A stretch of 64,000 bases of DNA from Diploptera punctata (GCA_030220185.1 JASPKZ010009859.1:1-64000); one strand, 5' to 3'; counted from the stretch's first letter, positions 31,961 through 43,798 are shown. The notes: generated from the sequence alone by a model not told the origin. Program-made: numbers and translations.

Positions 31961-32514
31961 ACCATTTTAATTTATTATGGGATTTTTCCCCTAAGCACAA
32001 TTAACACATTTGTTAAAATAAGATTTATTTCATAAAAAATTGGACAAAATGCGTCTTGTTGCATAGCGACAACATAACTGTAACGTTACGAAGCAACGTC
32101 ATTGAATATGAAATAGAAAATTACGTTTTTAATTTATATAAATAAATTATTAATATTTTACAGATTGGATTCAAAACTGTTTAACCTGTGTAGCTGAGAT
32201 TTACAGACAACGCTTCCTCTATCAGGTAAATATTAAATACATTTTCAAATATCTCATTTATCATCGTTTAAATGCTCGTTATTATGATATATTCTTGATA
32301 TGTATAAGGCATGTTAATTGAAATTATAACAAATTTTACTCTCAAATTAGAACTATTATATTTTATAAAATTTCACATAATATTGTGTTATACTGTTTTT
32401 ATTAAACTTCTGCGTTCTTTAACCCATAAAAAACTTCTTGGGACGAGAGAGATCTACCAACTGTCTAAGCATTTAGGTCTATTATATTTTTTTCAGACAA
32501 GTCGATAATCTAGA

Positions 32515-32705
32515 TCGTATATGGGTAACATGTGATCAGCCTACCGATCCTACAATATTTATAGCTAGTTCACTCAAACTGGAGCCGCTATATTTTAGAG
32601 TTACCAAATTGCCTCATGATGCTGACTGGGCATAAGAAAAATGTTCCTCATAGTAAATCAAACTAACGCACATTCCGTAGCTCCGCGCCAAGGCATGATG
32701 CTTCA
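32515..32705 (-). mobile_element. SINE-C copy, antisense (unit 3)
   Basis: The minus strand contains CCTTGGCGCGGAGCTACGG, GCCCAGTCAGCATCATGAGG and ATAGCGGCTCCAGTTTGAG, matching the full-length copy at 22,925-23,269. Confidence 0.75.
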
Positions 32706-32868
32706 TGCCGATCAATGTTCTATATTATTAATTATATGAAAATTTCCTGGTCAATTAATTTCTTCCGTCTATAGATTTTTTATTTATAAACTCCAGGTTA
32801 TGTAATTATTTGGAAAATTCATATTTTAATATAATTATTTTCATTAGTAATTATATCTTTGTAGGTTT

Positions 32869-33585
32869 TTACCGTTTTCATCATCATCATCCATGCAAGT
32901 ATTAGGCCATGTGGCCTGTTACGGTCTCAAAGAGGAATTTTCCATCCAGCGCTTTTTTGGACGTCCCAGCGATCTTTTGCCTTGGGGGCAGTAGCGAAGT
33001 ATGGCTTTTGGAATTCTATGAGACGGCATTCGTTGAAGATGGGCTTTCCAGTTGTTCTGGTAGTTTTGTATATGGTGGAGAATGGGTTCTACATCCAACT
33101 CTTCCATAATTTCCTCATTTCTTTTATGGTCCCACTTTGTGTAGCCTGCTGTTCGGTGCATAAATCGCATCTCATTTGCTGTTATTCGGCTTTCATCTCT
33201 TCTTCGTATTGTCCATGCTTCACTACCATATCTTAATACTGGTCTTGCGAGAACCTTATAAAGCCGTAATCTCGTGTTCTTCTGTACTAAAGATGGCTTC
33301 ATTATACTGTTAATTATCCCCGTTGTTTTTGTAAAATTTGTGATTTTCTTTGATATATTAGCTTCATCTTGAAATGTTAAATTATAACCCAAATAATTAA
33401 ATTCATATACTCGTTCTAAAATTTCATCATCCAAAACAATTTTGCTAGGTATAGGGTATTTCCCACAAAAGGCCATCACTTTAGTTTTCTTTGTATTGAT
33501 TTCCATATTGTACCTTTTTGCAATTATATTAAAATTGTGTATAGAATACTGTAAATCTGTTTCTGTTGGAGCTATTACCGTTTTC
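32869..33585 (-). mobile_element. LINE-B fragment with 11-bp TSD and open frame
   Basis: Insert 32,880-33,574, flanked by TTACCGTTTTC at 32,869-32,879 and 33,575-33,585. It is 5'-truncated in the reverse transcriptase and ends in a (GAT)n tail at the low-coordinate side. Confidence 0.95.
32919..33572 (-). pseudogene. LINE-B ORF2 C-terminal region (truncated, open)
   Basis: Reading from the truncated edge: APTETDLQYSIHNFNIIAK, then MEINTKKTKVMAFCGK, FNYLGYNLT, LARPVLRYGSEAWTIRR, MRFMHRTAGYTKWDHKRNE, WKAHLQRMPSHRIPK and GKRSLGRPKKRWME, ending near 32,919. About 218 codons without a stop. This is the thumb and C-terminal part that follows the YADD region in insect non-LTR elements. It has no start of its own and no catalytic residues. 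It is called a pseudogene because it is a 5'-truncated retrotransposon end, although the frame is undamaged. Confidence 0.9.
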
Positions 33586-33954
33586 CCCTGTCACAAATTT
33601 CAATTCAGGATTTCTCCAAACTCATCTCATACATTTCGTTTATTCCCCCTGTGACGTAGCGTCAGACGTGAACGACCGGCGCACTTATCGTTCACAGACG
33701 TCTATAAGTATAGGTGATGCATCTCATCTCATCTCATCCCTCATCCCGCCCTAAGTTGAACACGAGTTGAGGATATTATATAATAATTATTATTATATTT
33801 AACAAGTTAGACTACTGCTTAATGTTTATTATTTTGTCCTCAGACTTCAAACTTACACATTGTTAAATTAGGTGCCCACGTGTTTAGATAGATCAACAAA
33901 ATCTACCAAATCTAATTTAAGATAAAAGTTAACAAAACAATTACATTTCACAAC

Positions 33955-34265
33955 ACGTTACTCGGTAGAATCCAGTGACTGCTGGGAATATCGAATAATT
34001 GTAAGGACAGGATTATTTTCTAAGATTTTGCATAGACAATGAAATCCTCGAAGCAGATTATGAAGATGTTCACTGGTCCATCCTGTCTTTGAATATTCGT
34101 ACCTGGCAGAAGGTGGTACATCTTTCTTTAACAGAGAGAACAAAATATTTAGTTGAAATACCTACATCTGGGGAATGAAACTGCCAGAAGCACTCATGGC
34201 ACAAATAATTAACATTTTTCCATCGTTTCCAATTAGTAACACAGCTCACACGTTCTGGCCTCATT
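33955..34265 (-). pseudogene. pogo/Tigger-type DDE transposase, core fragment
   Basis: Minus-strand frames give GNDGKMLIICAMSASGSFIP, then (after one stop) LLKKDVPPSARYEYSKTGW, TSEHLHNLLRGF and ENNPVLTII. This is the DDE_1 transposase core order (G..VTIVCAMSASG.FIPP, then PP.ARY..S.TGW, then ENPVLLIID). The Asp expected after LII is replaced (RYS), so no activity is possible. An upstream piece of the same gene lies at 34,865-35,155 beyond a LINE-A insertion. Confidence 0.78.
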
Positions 34266-34399
34266 TATTGTAAGAAGAGATGTGGAATTTTTGACGTTGA
34301 TATCCAGTTTATGCACATTGCATATAAATATATCTGACAATGCATATTGGCAAAGGGAAACTTCACTCTAAGAGAAACTCAGAAACATATTAAAACTAA

Positions 34400-34848
34400 T
34401 AGCCTAGGGATAACTTTTAAGGGAGGAAAGGAGATTACAAGTATTTGAGGATAAAGTTCTTAGGAAAATGTTTGGACCTAAGAGAGATGAACAGACAGGT
34501 GAATGGAGAAGACTGCATTACAGTGAATTACATGGTCTTTATAGGAATTCAGAAATAATGAGAACAGTTAAGTATCGTAGACTGCGATGGGCAGGACATG
34601 TGGGACGAATGGGGAATGAAAGATGTGCATGGAAGCATCTTTTAGGAAAATCAGAAGGAAATCGCCCAGTTGCTAGACGAAGGAGATGGGAGAATAGCAT
34701 TAACTATGGTTTGAGGAAAGTAGATTATACAGGGGATGATTGTAAAACATTGGCTCAGGATAAGGATATATGGAGAGCTTATGTCCGCGCGGCCATGAAC
34801 CTACGGGTTCGATAGTGCCAATGAGTGAGTTAGTTAGTTAGCCTAGGG
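34400..34848 (+). mobile_element. LINE-A, 5'-truncated, with 10-bp TSD, inside the pogo-like relic
   Basis: Insert 34,410-34,838, flanked by TAGCCTAGGG at 34,400-34,409 and 34,839-34,848. It carries the best LINE-A C-terminal frame (34,468-34,815): MFGPKRDEQTGEWRRLHY, ELHGLYRNSEIMR, RRLRWAGHVGRMGNE and RAYVRAAMNLRVR, followed by TAG, then a (GTTA)n-like tail. Confidence 0.94.
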
Positions 34849-34864
34849 CTTCCTAAAACTCATA

Positions 34865-35155
34865 AATGGACTTTCATATAAAACTCAATGCAGCTAATCT
34901 TTCCCACCACTTTTCTTTCAATAGTTAGAATTAAGTTTGATTCCGTTTTCCTCTGCACACTCGTAAAGCCAATTCACGTAATTGTGTCGGACTCAAACCA
35001 TGGAACATATTAGCTAGAAGATTAACGTGGTTACAGTATTTATTGTGGTGTAATCTTATGAACGACTTTTTAATATGAAGTTCATGTGGTGGAATGACGA
35101 TCACCAGGGGGAGGAGGGGGGTAATACCAGTCACCTTGACCGCCCTTGTCACAAA
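34865..35155 (-). pseudogene. pogo/Tigger-type transposase, possible N-terminal region
   Basis: A minus-strand frame ends with NLLANMFHGLSPTQLRELAL and VCRGKRNQT. GLT..DVR.LAF followed by a short polar stretch is usual after the helix-turn-helix of pogo-like transposases. It lies 5' of the core piece (33,955-34,265) on the same strand and is separated from it only by the LINE-A insert, which supports the assignment. The similarity is modest. Confidence 0.5.
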
Positions 35156-35679
35156 TGTTTAACCTAACTTGAAAGTCACATGCTCATTTAATAAATGACA
35201 GTTATCCACAATATTGCTGCAATCGTGTTGTTTTGTATTCCAGCAACATGTATAACTGAAAGTAACATCAATTTACTAGACAAACATTTGCACTTGTATC
35301 AAATATTTTAACAACAATTGCTGAAAGCCAGAATCACAAAACATACACTTTCAAGTGTTTCAGAAACTATAAGCACAATGACTTCCTGAAGTGTTCACAG
35401 TAGTTTCCTTAATCTGGAGTTAGAGAGCAGCACTTATTAAGAGTTAATATAGCCTATAGGTCTACCATACTATTTAAAATAATCCACTGACCGCCATTTC
35501 CCGATGACCCGGTATTCCCACATATTACATTCCCAATGTCATATTACCTCATATTATATCATAATGCCACTTTTTTGAAGATAAAACTGTGCTTATGAAT
35601 ATTTACACTGGAGATTACACGAGAAAACTAGATGTAATTTGATATTGTAATATCCGCTATAAATTGGACTTAATATTAT

Positions 35680-35929
35680 TTAAAATTAGACGAAAATATT
35701 GGAAAGGTCATATAGAAAGATTGGAAGACAACCGACTTTGCAAAAAGAGCTAAATAAGATAGACCAATTTACGGGAGAAGAAGAAGAGGAAGACCTGCCA
35801 AGAGATGGATAGACAGCGAATGCTGCACATCCAATACGTCCTCTTCCGAGGAGTGTTTTTGGAAATAAACAGGTTGAAAATTCTACAAATTATGAAGAAG
35901 AGGAAGAAGAAGAATAGATTAATTAAAAT
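35680..35929 (+). mobile_element. LINE-E 3' end with short TSD
   Basis: Insert about 35,687-35,922 between two TTAAAAT words (35,680-35,686 and 35,923-35,929). Frames read YWKGHIERLEDNRL and YGRRRRGRPAKRWIDS, the terminal signature of a non-LTR ORF2. The tail is (GAA)n. Confidence 0.72.
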
Positions 35930-36404
35930 GTGAAATTAATAAAACTTCTGTATAAAATGGGTTTTGTTGCACAGCGATAACAACAATTGTGACGTAATAA
36001 CTATAAGGTTACGAAGCAACGCCACTGAATGTAAAACTGAAAAAAACATCACTTTAAAGGAAGTGAATAAAATATTAATATTTGACAGATCGAATTCAAA
36101 ATAGTTAAATCTCTCAATTTACATAATTGAAGTTTTTGAAAGATCAATAGGCAACGATTTCTCTATCAGGTAGTTTTAAAATACTTGTTCAAATATCATA
36201 TTTACATTCGTTTAAATGCTTATTGTTTGGTGATGTAGTGTATATACTGTATAATTTAAATATAACTTATTGGTCATTATAACAAATTACACTTTAATGT
36301 TACAAATATTCAGTTTTACGTCACTTTATATAACACTTTGTTATTCTGTTTTAAAATTAAGCAACTCCATTCTCTAAACTAAATTAAACAACATAATATA
36401 TGGC

Positions 36405-36720
36405 CCTTAGACTACCAGGCCACAGGGACAGGCGATAATCAAAAGAGTACATGTGTGACAAGTGGTCATCCTGTCGAGTCCCTCAGCTGTTGTAGTCGCT
36501 ACTGATTACAGCTTTCCAAATTCCTTACGATTCTGCGTGCATATCGACCTCATACTGGCTCAAATATCATGAGAAAATGTCTTGCCCATCGGGAATCGAT
36601 CAAGCGCAAGTCCCATTTACCTTAACCAAACCATGAATCGATCAAGCGCAAATCCCATTTATCTGAACCAAACCATGATGCCGTAGAGAGCTACAATTCT
36701 TCAATCTCTATATTGTATAT
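36405..36720 (-). mobile_element. SINE-C copy, antisense (unit 4), with a short internal tandem
   Basis: AAGTGGTCATCCTGTCGAG, CATACTGGCTCAAATATCATG and GAGAAAATGTCTTGCCCAT match the SINE-C body in antisense. The head region ATCGATCAAGCGCAAGTCCC is duplicated in tandem (about 36,592-36,672). Confidence 0.75.
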
Positions 36721-37610
36721 TATTGCATGGAAATTTGTTATGGGTTTTCCTTTTTTTATAAACTCCAGATGATCTATTTGTTTGAAATATCCATTTTATT
36801 AATATATGTTTTTCTTTGATGCTTCTCTATAATTTTTTTTTAATTAATACACATCGCTTATTGGACCTCAGACTTCAAACTATATATTTTTATGTTATTA
36901 CTTTAGATATTGCAACATCATCTTTCAGGAATAATTGAACGTAAATTAAAATAAAATATTCACATTTTCAAGAAAAATAAACATTGGCTAAGGAACTGTC
37001 TTGAAAAAAGCTAGGGTTTAAAGGCATAAGCGTAGTTCCCGCTCTATCTTGGGGAGACGCCAACAACCCAAATTATCTCACGGTTAGTTGCATTAAAAGT
37101 AATAAAGTTAGTTATGATGGTCCCAGGGTCATCATAAAGCACTGGATCACACAACATAAATAACACATAAGCCTATCCACATATAAGCTAGAGAGAGGAG
37201 CAGTTTAATTAAATACAAACCTAAGAAACAGAACACTAGGGATTGTATAACGTTGATATTAGTGGAGATGATTGAATGTTTCAAAACCTGAGGACTAAAC
37301 CAAAAGTAGCAAATCTATTGGCAGAATTCCATTATAGGACAAACCTTGGGCGAGAAACGAAAGAAGTTGTCTGAGGAAGAGGACGTCAACCAGCACCAAT
37401 TGGGAAGAGAACGTTTGGCTTTTTAAAGGAAGATGATGTATGTAACTGAGATCTATTTTTAGGAGGAACAGCTTAGCCGCAAAGAAGATAACCTCCTTCG
37501 AAAGAAACGTCAAAAGAAATCCTAGACCTCTAATTTAGGAGTTGTGTGTTAGTCCGTCTCCATATATATGCGATATCCAAGCTAAATAATATCTAAATAT
37601 TAATGTTTAG

Positions 37611-37900
37611 ATTACCTTTGTTTTTCTGGATTCAACAATTCAGAAAGATCTAATATTAATATAGTTGAAGTATACTTGGGGCTCAAGAAGGTACAAGAAA
37701 CAAGATGAATCATTAATCGGAATATTCAAAGTAGAATTTCCATCGTTAAACATAAGTAAGTAGTGACGCTCTGCTGCTTCTGCTATCACTATGTATTATA
37801 TCAAATAAATTACTTTTTTAACCCATAATTATCTGCGAGGACGAGGTCAATAAACCTAAAATCGCGACACTATCGTCCAGCCTAAATTAATTTTGTTTTT
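37611..37900. other. Junction between the unit array and LINE-J
   Basis: After block c of the last unit (about 37,580) the unit homology ends. No element edge is visible. Confidence 0.4.
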
Positions 37901-38420
37901 AATAAAAACGAAATTAAATTATTAAATAGTTCAAATAGTTTCAACAACGAAATTGATGAAGACGTTATACATAATGAAACTAATTCTAGAAATATTGCTA
38001 AAAAGACAAAAATAAATACAATTTAGATCATTTGAACTCCCAAAAAATATGCAAAAATATGTGGGTGGAGAACAACTTGCAAATGGCAAAAATTGTCCAA
38101 ATATTTCACAAATTATGTCGAACCTTCAAACTCCGAAGACAAAACAAAATCCAATAATTAACAAAAAGAGTGAAAGAATTTCCAACTTTAAAACCAATTT
38201 TGAATAGAACAGAATACAAATTAAAAATAGAATCCAGGAAATAATATAAGAATACTTTGAATATTTTGAAATTTATTAGATATTTAAATATTGTAAAGTT
38301 AGTGGCGAGAATCAAACAAACTATTTTTAAACTTAAGACAGCCCCGGACAATTTTACTGAAATAGGGAATTTAATGTCTGTTAATTACAGACGGAAAATC
38401 GCTACGACTCTTAATATATT
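37900..38420 (+). pseudogene. LINE-J ORF1-like region (uncertain)
   Basis: Lysine- and asparagine-rich broken frames (for example KFIRYLNIVKLVARI and NFTEIGNLMSVNYRRK) precede an endonuclease start. That is the place of the nucleocapsid-like ORF1 of Jockey elements. No CCHC knuckle is seen, so the call rests mainly on position. Confidence 0.35.
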
Positions 38421-38454
38421 ATAATTTATTGCTAATGGCACAGAAAGCAAATTA

Positions 38455-38648
38455 ATGATTTACTAATGATATTTATCAAAATTCATTTAGATATAATTTT
38501 AATTAATGAGACTAAATAATCAAATTATAAAAAATTTAAAATTAAATACTACAAAATGCATAGGAAAGAAATCAGACACCCTTATAGGGGTGTGCACATA
38601 TTGGTTAAAGGAAATATCCCACACTCCCACACAAATTTGTTTAATTTT
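38455..38648 (+). pseudogene. LINE-J endonuclease, N-terminal piece
   Basis: The frame reads DIILINETK, stop, SNYKKFKIKYYKMHRKEIR, then RGVHILVKGNIPHSH. This is the I-LL-ETH...GGVAILVK.NIP start of the apurinic-type endonuclease in Jockey LINEs. It is cut at 38,648 by repeat H; the rest is at 40,505. Confidence 0.72.
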
Positions 38649-39412
38649 AATGACTATTTAACTCATGCCCCAAATGGGACTCAATGGCTAATCACGTTTC
38701 AATGATTTCTGTTTTACAACCAATCAGAGTCGTGTTTCATGAAATATTTATCAGTGTTATAATTACCATATTAAAGAAAACTCCTCCTTTTTAATAGTCT
38801 GAACACGTCTGACCATTATTTTGCAGTGACAGAGCCTGTGAGAAATACGGCTACCAGATTGTATATATAATGCATGAATGTCAAGACATGTCGCATGCGG
38901 GAGTTACTATAAAAACATTTGTGGCAATTGATTATACCACCAAAAAAAGAAACCACTGTTTGCACTTTCTTCTAAGTATTTTTTTCCAGGTAATAATCCA
39001 GAAAAATATAATTGTCATATTTACATCATACATCAGAAATGAATTAATATACAGTTTGATGTGTTTCATTTTTTCTCCACTAGAGAGCATTCTTACAATA
39101 TTGCGTTCCTTTGGCAATGAATAGTATGATCTGGTTGCAGTGATAAACAAAAGAAGCAGATTAAGCGTACCTATCGCTTCTCATTTGTTTTCAAACATCG
39201 CCGTTTACATTAAATATATAAATATTTTAAAATAACTATAGTTAATAACTATAGTTAAATAATGATTTGTGAGTAAACAGCTTAATTTTATTCGTTAAAT
39301 AGTCCTAACAAATGCCACTCTTGATTTCCAAATTCTCTAGATAAATTCACTCCTCACTTCGTGAGTCGTGAATTTATCGATAATTTGAAAATCACTCGTG
39401 GCATTACTTATG
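38649..39412 (-). repeat. Repeat H, copy 3 (antisense), inside LINE-J
   Basis: The reverse complement of 42,229-42,865 and 11,970-12,615: TGACTATTTAACTCATGCCC at one end, ACTCGTGGCATTACTTATGA at the other. It carries the hairpin (GCCACTCTTGATTTCCAAAT against ATTTGAAAATCACTCGTGGC) and, inside it, a second palindrome GATAAATTCAC...GTGAATTTATC. About 90 bp of extra sequence near 38,840-39,000 is not in the other copies. Confidence 0.8.
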
Positions 39413-39734
39413 ATAATGAGACAGTCTACTAATGAAGTCCCTATTCATTTAATACACCCGCAATTATCGACTCCATCTGTTACACCGGTCAACAGTAGTT
39501 TCGTTGCCCTTGATATAAGATTAATTTCGGATAAATTTATGCTAACTATTCATGAAACTGTCAACGATTTTACAAATTTGCTCTGTTCTTTTATCTTTAT
39601 TTTCATTTTACACTACAAAAATCGGAAAATATGAAACAATATAACAGATATATTTATAATGTTAATTGTTTTTTTTAATTAGTATACACCGACATAAATA
39701 GAAAGATAAATGTCGAAGACCCATGTTATATTTC
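39413..39734. other. Unassigned DNA between repeat H and the transposon relic
   Basis: A 78-codon plus-strand frame (39,398-39,634) has no motif. It may be part of the element that brought the following minus-strand relic. Confidence 0.4.
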
Positions 39735-40172
39735 AGTGAAACGCCTTTTATAAGATTTTCTTCTATAATTTTTAGCGGACAATCTCTTTTAAAGACCGGC
39801 AGTAATATGCCATCATATGACGATCCCATCTACCCTGATACCTTTTCTCCATAATTTTTAGATCCTGGTGAAAGCGCTCTCACTGTTCGTCACTATAATT
39901 TTCTAAATTATCCGGAAATCTATCCAGGTGATTGTGGAAGAAGTGTAACTTTATACTCATATTTGCTCCCACAATCTTGAAGCTTGTCAACATGTCTTGC
40001 ACAATTTCTTTATAATTTGGTGCTTTATAGTTACCTAGTAAATTGTTTACTACCTATACAAAACCCTTTCAACCTTCACTTTCCGGAACAGTCATAACTT
40101 CGATAAAATATACATCTTTCATCGATTGTCGAATTTGAGGACCATCAAACATTCCGCCTTCTAACTTTTCCA
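39735..40172 (-). pseudogene. Relic of the HFLHSHL-family transposon protein
   Basis: One minus-strand frame from about 40,172 gives EGGMFDGPQIRQSMKD, a stop at a usual Trp, VVNNLLGNYKAPNYKEIV, NMSIKLHFFHNHLDRFPDN, stop, ERFHQDLKIMEKRYQGRW and MMAYYCRSLKEIVR, with at least five stops in total. It is the same protein family as 15,985-16,372. The copy preserves nearly the entire C-terminal half in one frame, so damage is mostly substitution. Confidence 0.85.
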
Positions 40173-40504
40173 TACTGAGATTAGGAAATTTGCTACAAAC
40201 ATTCTCCATCCTTGTCCAACGCTTTGACCAATTGTTTTATCATATCCAGATGCACGTCGTGAGTACTTTAATTTTGTCAAATAACTGACATCACGGCCGA
40301 CGTGCGGAGTGAGGGATGTGAGAGTGGGGAACACGTGATGTTTGTATGCACGAAAAAAATTGCGCAGAAGTGAAATCATGACTGGAAGCATACATTTTAT
40401 TAGTAACAAACTGTTTACTGTTTTAGATTAAGATACACAAAAATCATAAAAACTAGAGCACATTCAGCACATTCATGAATATATTCGTAAACTGCGCACT
40501 TGAA

Positions 40505-40880
40505 AACATAAAAATTCGCTGAGATATCCAGCAAATGTTTTTGTTTTTGTACAGCTGTGTTATTCTCTCAATAATAATATTAATCAATCCAAACTTAAAG
40601 AACTAATACATTTGGAACATAATATTGTATTCACGGGAAATTTTAATGCCAAAAATACTAAATCGAGCTGTAACAAAATAAATGCTCGGGGAAAATTAAC
40701 AGACGAATTATCAGAAATGTATGGTTTTAATATTTTAACCCCTGACGAGCCAGCCATTTATCCGAACATTCAGCTAGAGGCTCACGACATTTTAGATATG
40801 AGCCTGTGTGCGAAAAACATCCAATATAACAATCTCTGTGTCCTGCAGTTTGAATCGGATCATTTTCCAGTGTTTTTTTA
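40505..40880 (+). pseudogene. LINE-J endonuclease, C-terminal piece
   Basis: Open from 40,612 to 40,880: HNIVFTGNFNAKNTKSSC, FNILTPDEPAIYP, LEAHDILDMSLC and FESDHFPVFF. GNFNAK (GDFNAK), DILD and SDH are the catalytic and structural motifs of the endonuclease. The first Asp of GDFN is Asn here. The stop follows the SDHFPV box. Confidence 0.85.
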
Positions 40881-41738
40881 ATTACCGATCTCTAACCCCT
40901 TTTCCGACGACTATCTAGATGAAAAATATATTGATTGGCTAAATTTCAAAACATGTTGGTACTGCGGCATACTGTTACTATAAACAAACAATAAGAAATA
41001 TATTATTACACCAAACTGTAAACAGACACGATACAATATACTACAAAAGGAAATACAACAAATCATAAGAATCCCATACGGTAATAACTTAGAGATAAAA
41101 CAAAAACTTTTTAATTCAACAAATTATTAAAACAAAAATAAACTCCGAAATAATGGCACAAATCAGAAATCCTAGGATCAGTAGTTCATTTTCTAATACC
41201 ATTAATTACAAAAGAGATCAATAGATACAAGAATGAACATTTTGAAAACAAATAAATACAGATATTAAAACAATAATTGGAATTTCATTAATAGACTAGA
41301 AAAAATAAGAAAATCTGTAATACCCCACTGGATCCTGATAAAGACGACTCATTTATAAGGACGCAGATGAAGTAATTTTATAGCTAACTATTGGAAAAGG
41401 GTATTCGAAGAGAACAACGCAATTCAACCCGATAACAATTTACTACAACAAATAAATTAAAATCATAATCATCATCATCGTTATCCGGTATCATTGACAG
41501 CTGACGCCGTCTTCCAGAAACCAAACGCCATTCCTCTAAATTAAAACATAGAACAATTTCATAATACGTTACAGGTACTCCGAATTCATCATGGACCAAC
41601 CCTGTTAAACTCGGAAATCTAATTAAAAATACTCTAAATGAAATGTCTCCGGGACTATCCCTTATGAAGCGCTGAAACGTTTGAATAAAAATCTCTTACA
41701 TTAAAAAAAATGAATTAATGCAATATTGAGTTCCCAGA

Positions 41739-41781
<43 letters not shown>

Positions 41782-42228
41782 GTCTGGAAAGCAAAGCCTC
41801 CCGACTGGTTCCCTTTCCTAAAGGTAACAAAAGCAAAAATAAACCCCAAACATTATAGATCTCTAAGTTCGATTAATATTACAGCAAAAGTATCGGAAAA
41901 ACGTATTTTGAATTTACTACAATCCCACATTAGTAATAACACTCAACAATATGGTTTTGCCAAAAATAAATCAATATTATTTCAATTTTTTGAGAACTAC
42001 CGAAAAATTAAAGGAATCGATTAACAATGAAAACACGACCCTGACAAATTAACTTCCAAAAAAACTTTTGTTAAGGTCTGGCATCAAAGTGCCAAGTTTT
42101 GAAACCCCTCTTTTCTTAATAAAATGTATTAATGATTACTTAAATAACATATCTTTTAAATTTACACACACGGGTGCCCTCTCCCAAACTAAAATAATTA
42201 CAGCGGGAGTAACACAGGTATCTGTATT
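40881..42228 (+). pseudogene. LINE-J linker and reverse transcriptase, N-terminal part
   Basis: Heavily broken frames. Landmarks are KLGNLIKNTLNEMSPG (41,610 region), KAKINPKHYRSLSSINIT with EKRILNLLQSHI (41,830-41,930), DKVWHQSAKF (42,075) and KIITAGVTQVSVL (42,195-42,228, the AGVPQGSVL box). (TA)n at 41,740-41,778 interrupts the frame. Repeat H begins immediately after this box. Confidence 0.78.
41740..41778. repeat. (TA)n microsatellite
   Basis: A 39-bp TA run inside the LINE-J linker. Confidence 0.95.
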
Positions 42229-42865
42229 ATCATAAGTAACGCCACGAGTGATTTCCAATTTATCTAGAGGATTTGGAAATAAAGAGTGGCATTTGTTAGG
42301 ACTACTTTTAACGAATAAAATTATCATTATTTAAATATAGTTATTTTAAAATATTTATATATTTAATATAAACGGCGATGTTTGAAAACAAATCAGAAAT
42401 GTTTGGTTATGTTTCATGTGTTCATCCACTGCAACTAGATTATATTATTTATTGCAAAATATGATCGCAATATTGTAAGAATGCTCCCTGGTGGAGAAAA
42501 AATCTAACACATCAAACTGTATATTATAACCAACATTAAAGATGATTAATTACTTTTTTTAAGAAGCAATTCCTAAAAAATCATTATTTAAAAACACAAT
42601 TATTGAATGCACAATTATCAAATGTGAAGTTCGAAGGAATATGCTCGTTATTTGCTATATTCAACGTATTTGTTCGAGCGTCAGTCACTACAAAATAATG
42701 CTCTGACCTGTTCATAATATTAAAAAACGAGGGGCTTCCTTTATTTTGGTAAACAGAATTCGACAAATATCGAGGTGTAACACGACTGTCATTGCTTGTA
42801 AAACATAATTCATTGAAACGTGATTGATCATTGATTCCCATTTGAACCATGAGTTAAATAGTCAC
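42229..42865 (+). repeat. Repeat H, copy 2, inserted in the LINE-J reverse transcriptase
   Basis: Starts CATAAGTAACGCCACGAGTG, ends ATGAGTTAAATAGTCAC. It separates the AGVPQGSVL box from the YADD region of one LINE, which shows it is a mobile unit. It is in the opposite orientation to the copy at 38,649. Confidence 0.85.
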
Positions 42866-43160
42866 CACCAACATTAAATTTTTACTGTCGATTTGCCAAT
42901 TAGATAAAATATAGATATTTGTATTTCTGCAGATGGTATTGCTGTTATTGCATCCAATATGAATCATAATTATGCTACTATTCGATTGAAAGGCAGCTAA
43001 TGGAATTAGAAACAAGGTGTACTAATTGTAAACTAAAATAAACGATGACAAATCTCTATGTGTACCTTTCACTAGAAAAAACATCATTACGAAAATCTCA
43101 AATTTAATTATATTTAATGTTTTAAATGAATACGACTCCCAGTTTAAAGAGAGTCGTAAG
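42866..43160 (+). pseudogene. LINE-J reverse transcriptase, catalytic-box region
   Basis: The frame reads ISADGIAVIASNM (YADDIAVIA in active relatives), then, with shifts, KINDDKSLCVPFTRKN and ISNLIIFNVLNEYDSQFKES. The second catalytic Asp is Gly and the Tyr is Ser, so the copy is inactive. Confidence 0.75.
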
Positions 43161-43798
43161 TAAAAGGGATGATTTTCATTGCTGAAAAAGTTTGCTGCTT
43201 CAAGTAAAAACTAATTTCGATAAAATGTTCAAGTGTTACACGATAAAATTACCTCTATCAAATGATGTGAATGAATACTTTTGACACCCACTATATATTA
43301 TATACAACTGGGCAGGCATTTATTTTGTTTGGGACTTACATCCGTAGTACTGGAGTAGACTTGGCAATAACTTAATTTACTAGGTTTATAGTTCACTGGA
43401 TTGACAATTACTAAATAAACGAAATATCAAATCACCTTAGTGTTATTTATGCTACAAGATAGGTAACAAACAGCCTTAGTGACAGTTGAGGGCATTATTT
43501 ATCCAAATTGTATATAAGTTGAAAGAGAATTTTTTTTAAAATCTTTTCAATTTTTTTTTTGTTACGTACAAACCTTTACGGAAAGTATAATTCATAAATA
43601 AGATTTGTTAAAATAAAACTTTAGGTTTAGATCAAATTATATAAAGTACCACAACTTAGTCACAAACTATAATCCTAATATACCTTAATACGAAATAGGA
43701 TTTATATATGTCCAATAATAATAAAAAAATATTACTTGACATAACTGTAACGTAATCTCTGTGTATTTACACGCTCTATATTAGCTTCACCTGTATCT
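43161..43798. other. Spacer without a supportable gene
   Basis: AT-rich; no element edge or coding motif seen. Confidence 0.45.

Larger units (their letters stand above)
17925..37610 (+). repeat. Higher-order repeat, block 1 (units of ~3.7-4.5 kb)
   Basis: Tandem, diverged units share ordered landmarks: (a) a CATAACAAACACA/CATAACACATAAGCC segment, (b) a GGTAGGAGGAAC segment, (c) SINE-D, (d) a GATAAAACTGTG...TGAATATTTAAAC segment, (e) TTACGAAGCAACG, (f) CTCTATCAGGTAAATAT, (g) SINE-C, (h) AAACTCCAGGTTATGTA, (i) TTGTTCTCAGACT, (j) SINE-E. Landmark a is at 17,940, 22,270, 30,575 and 37,140; e is at 20,135, 28,510, 32,085 and 36,005. Units are unequal because of later insertions and deletions. 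The whole run recurs at 45.6-59.7 kb. Confidence 0.8.

Noticed and set aside
32909..33236. Plus-strand frames of 66 and 84 codons.
   Set aside because: Antisense of the LINE-B coding frame.
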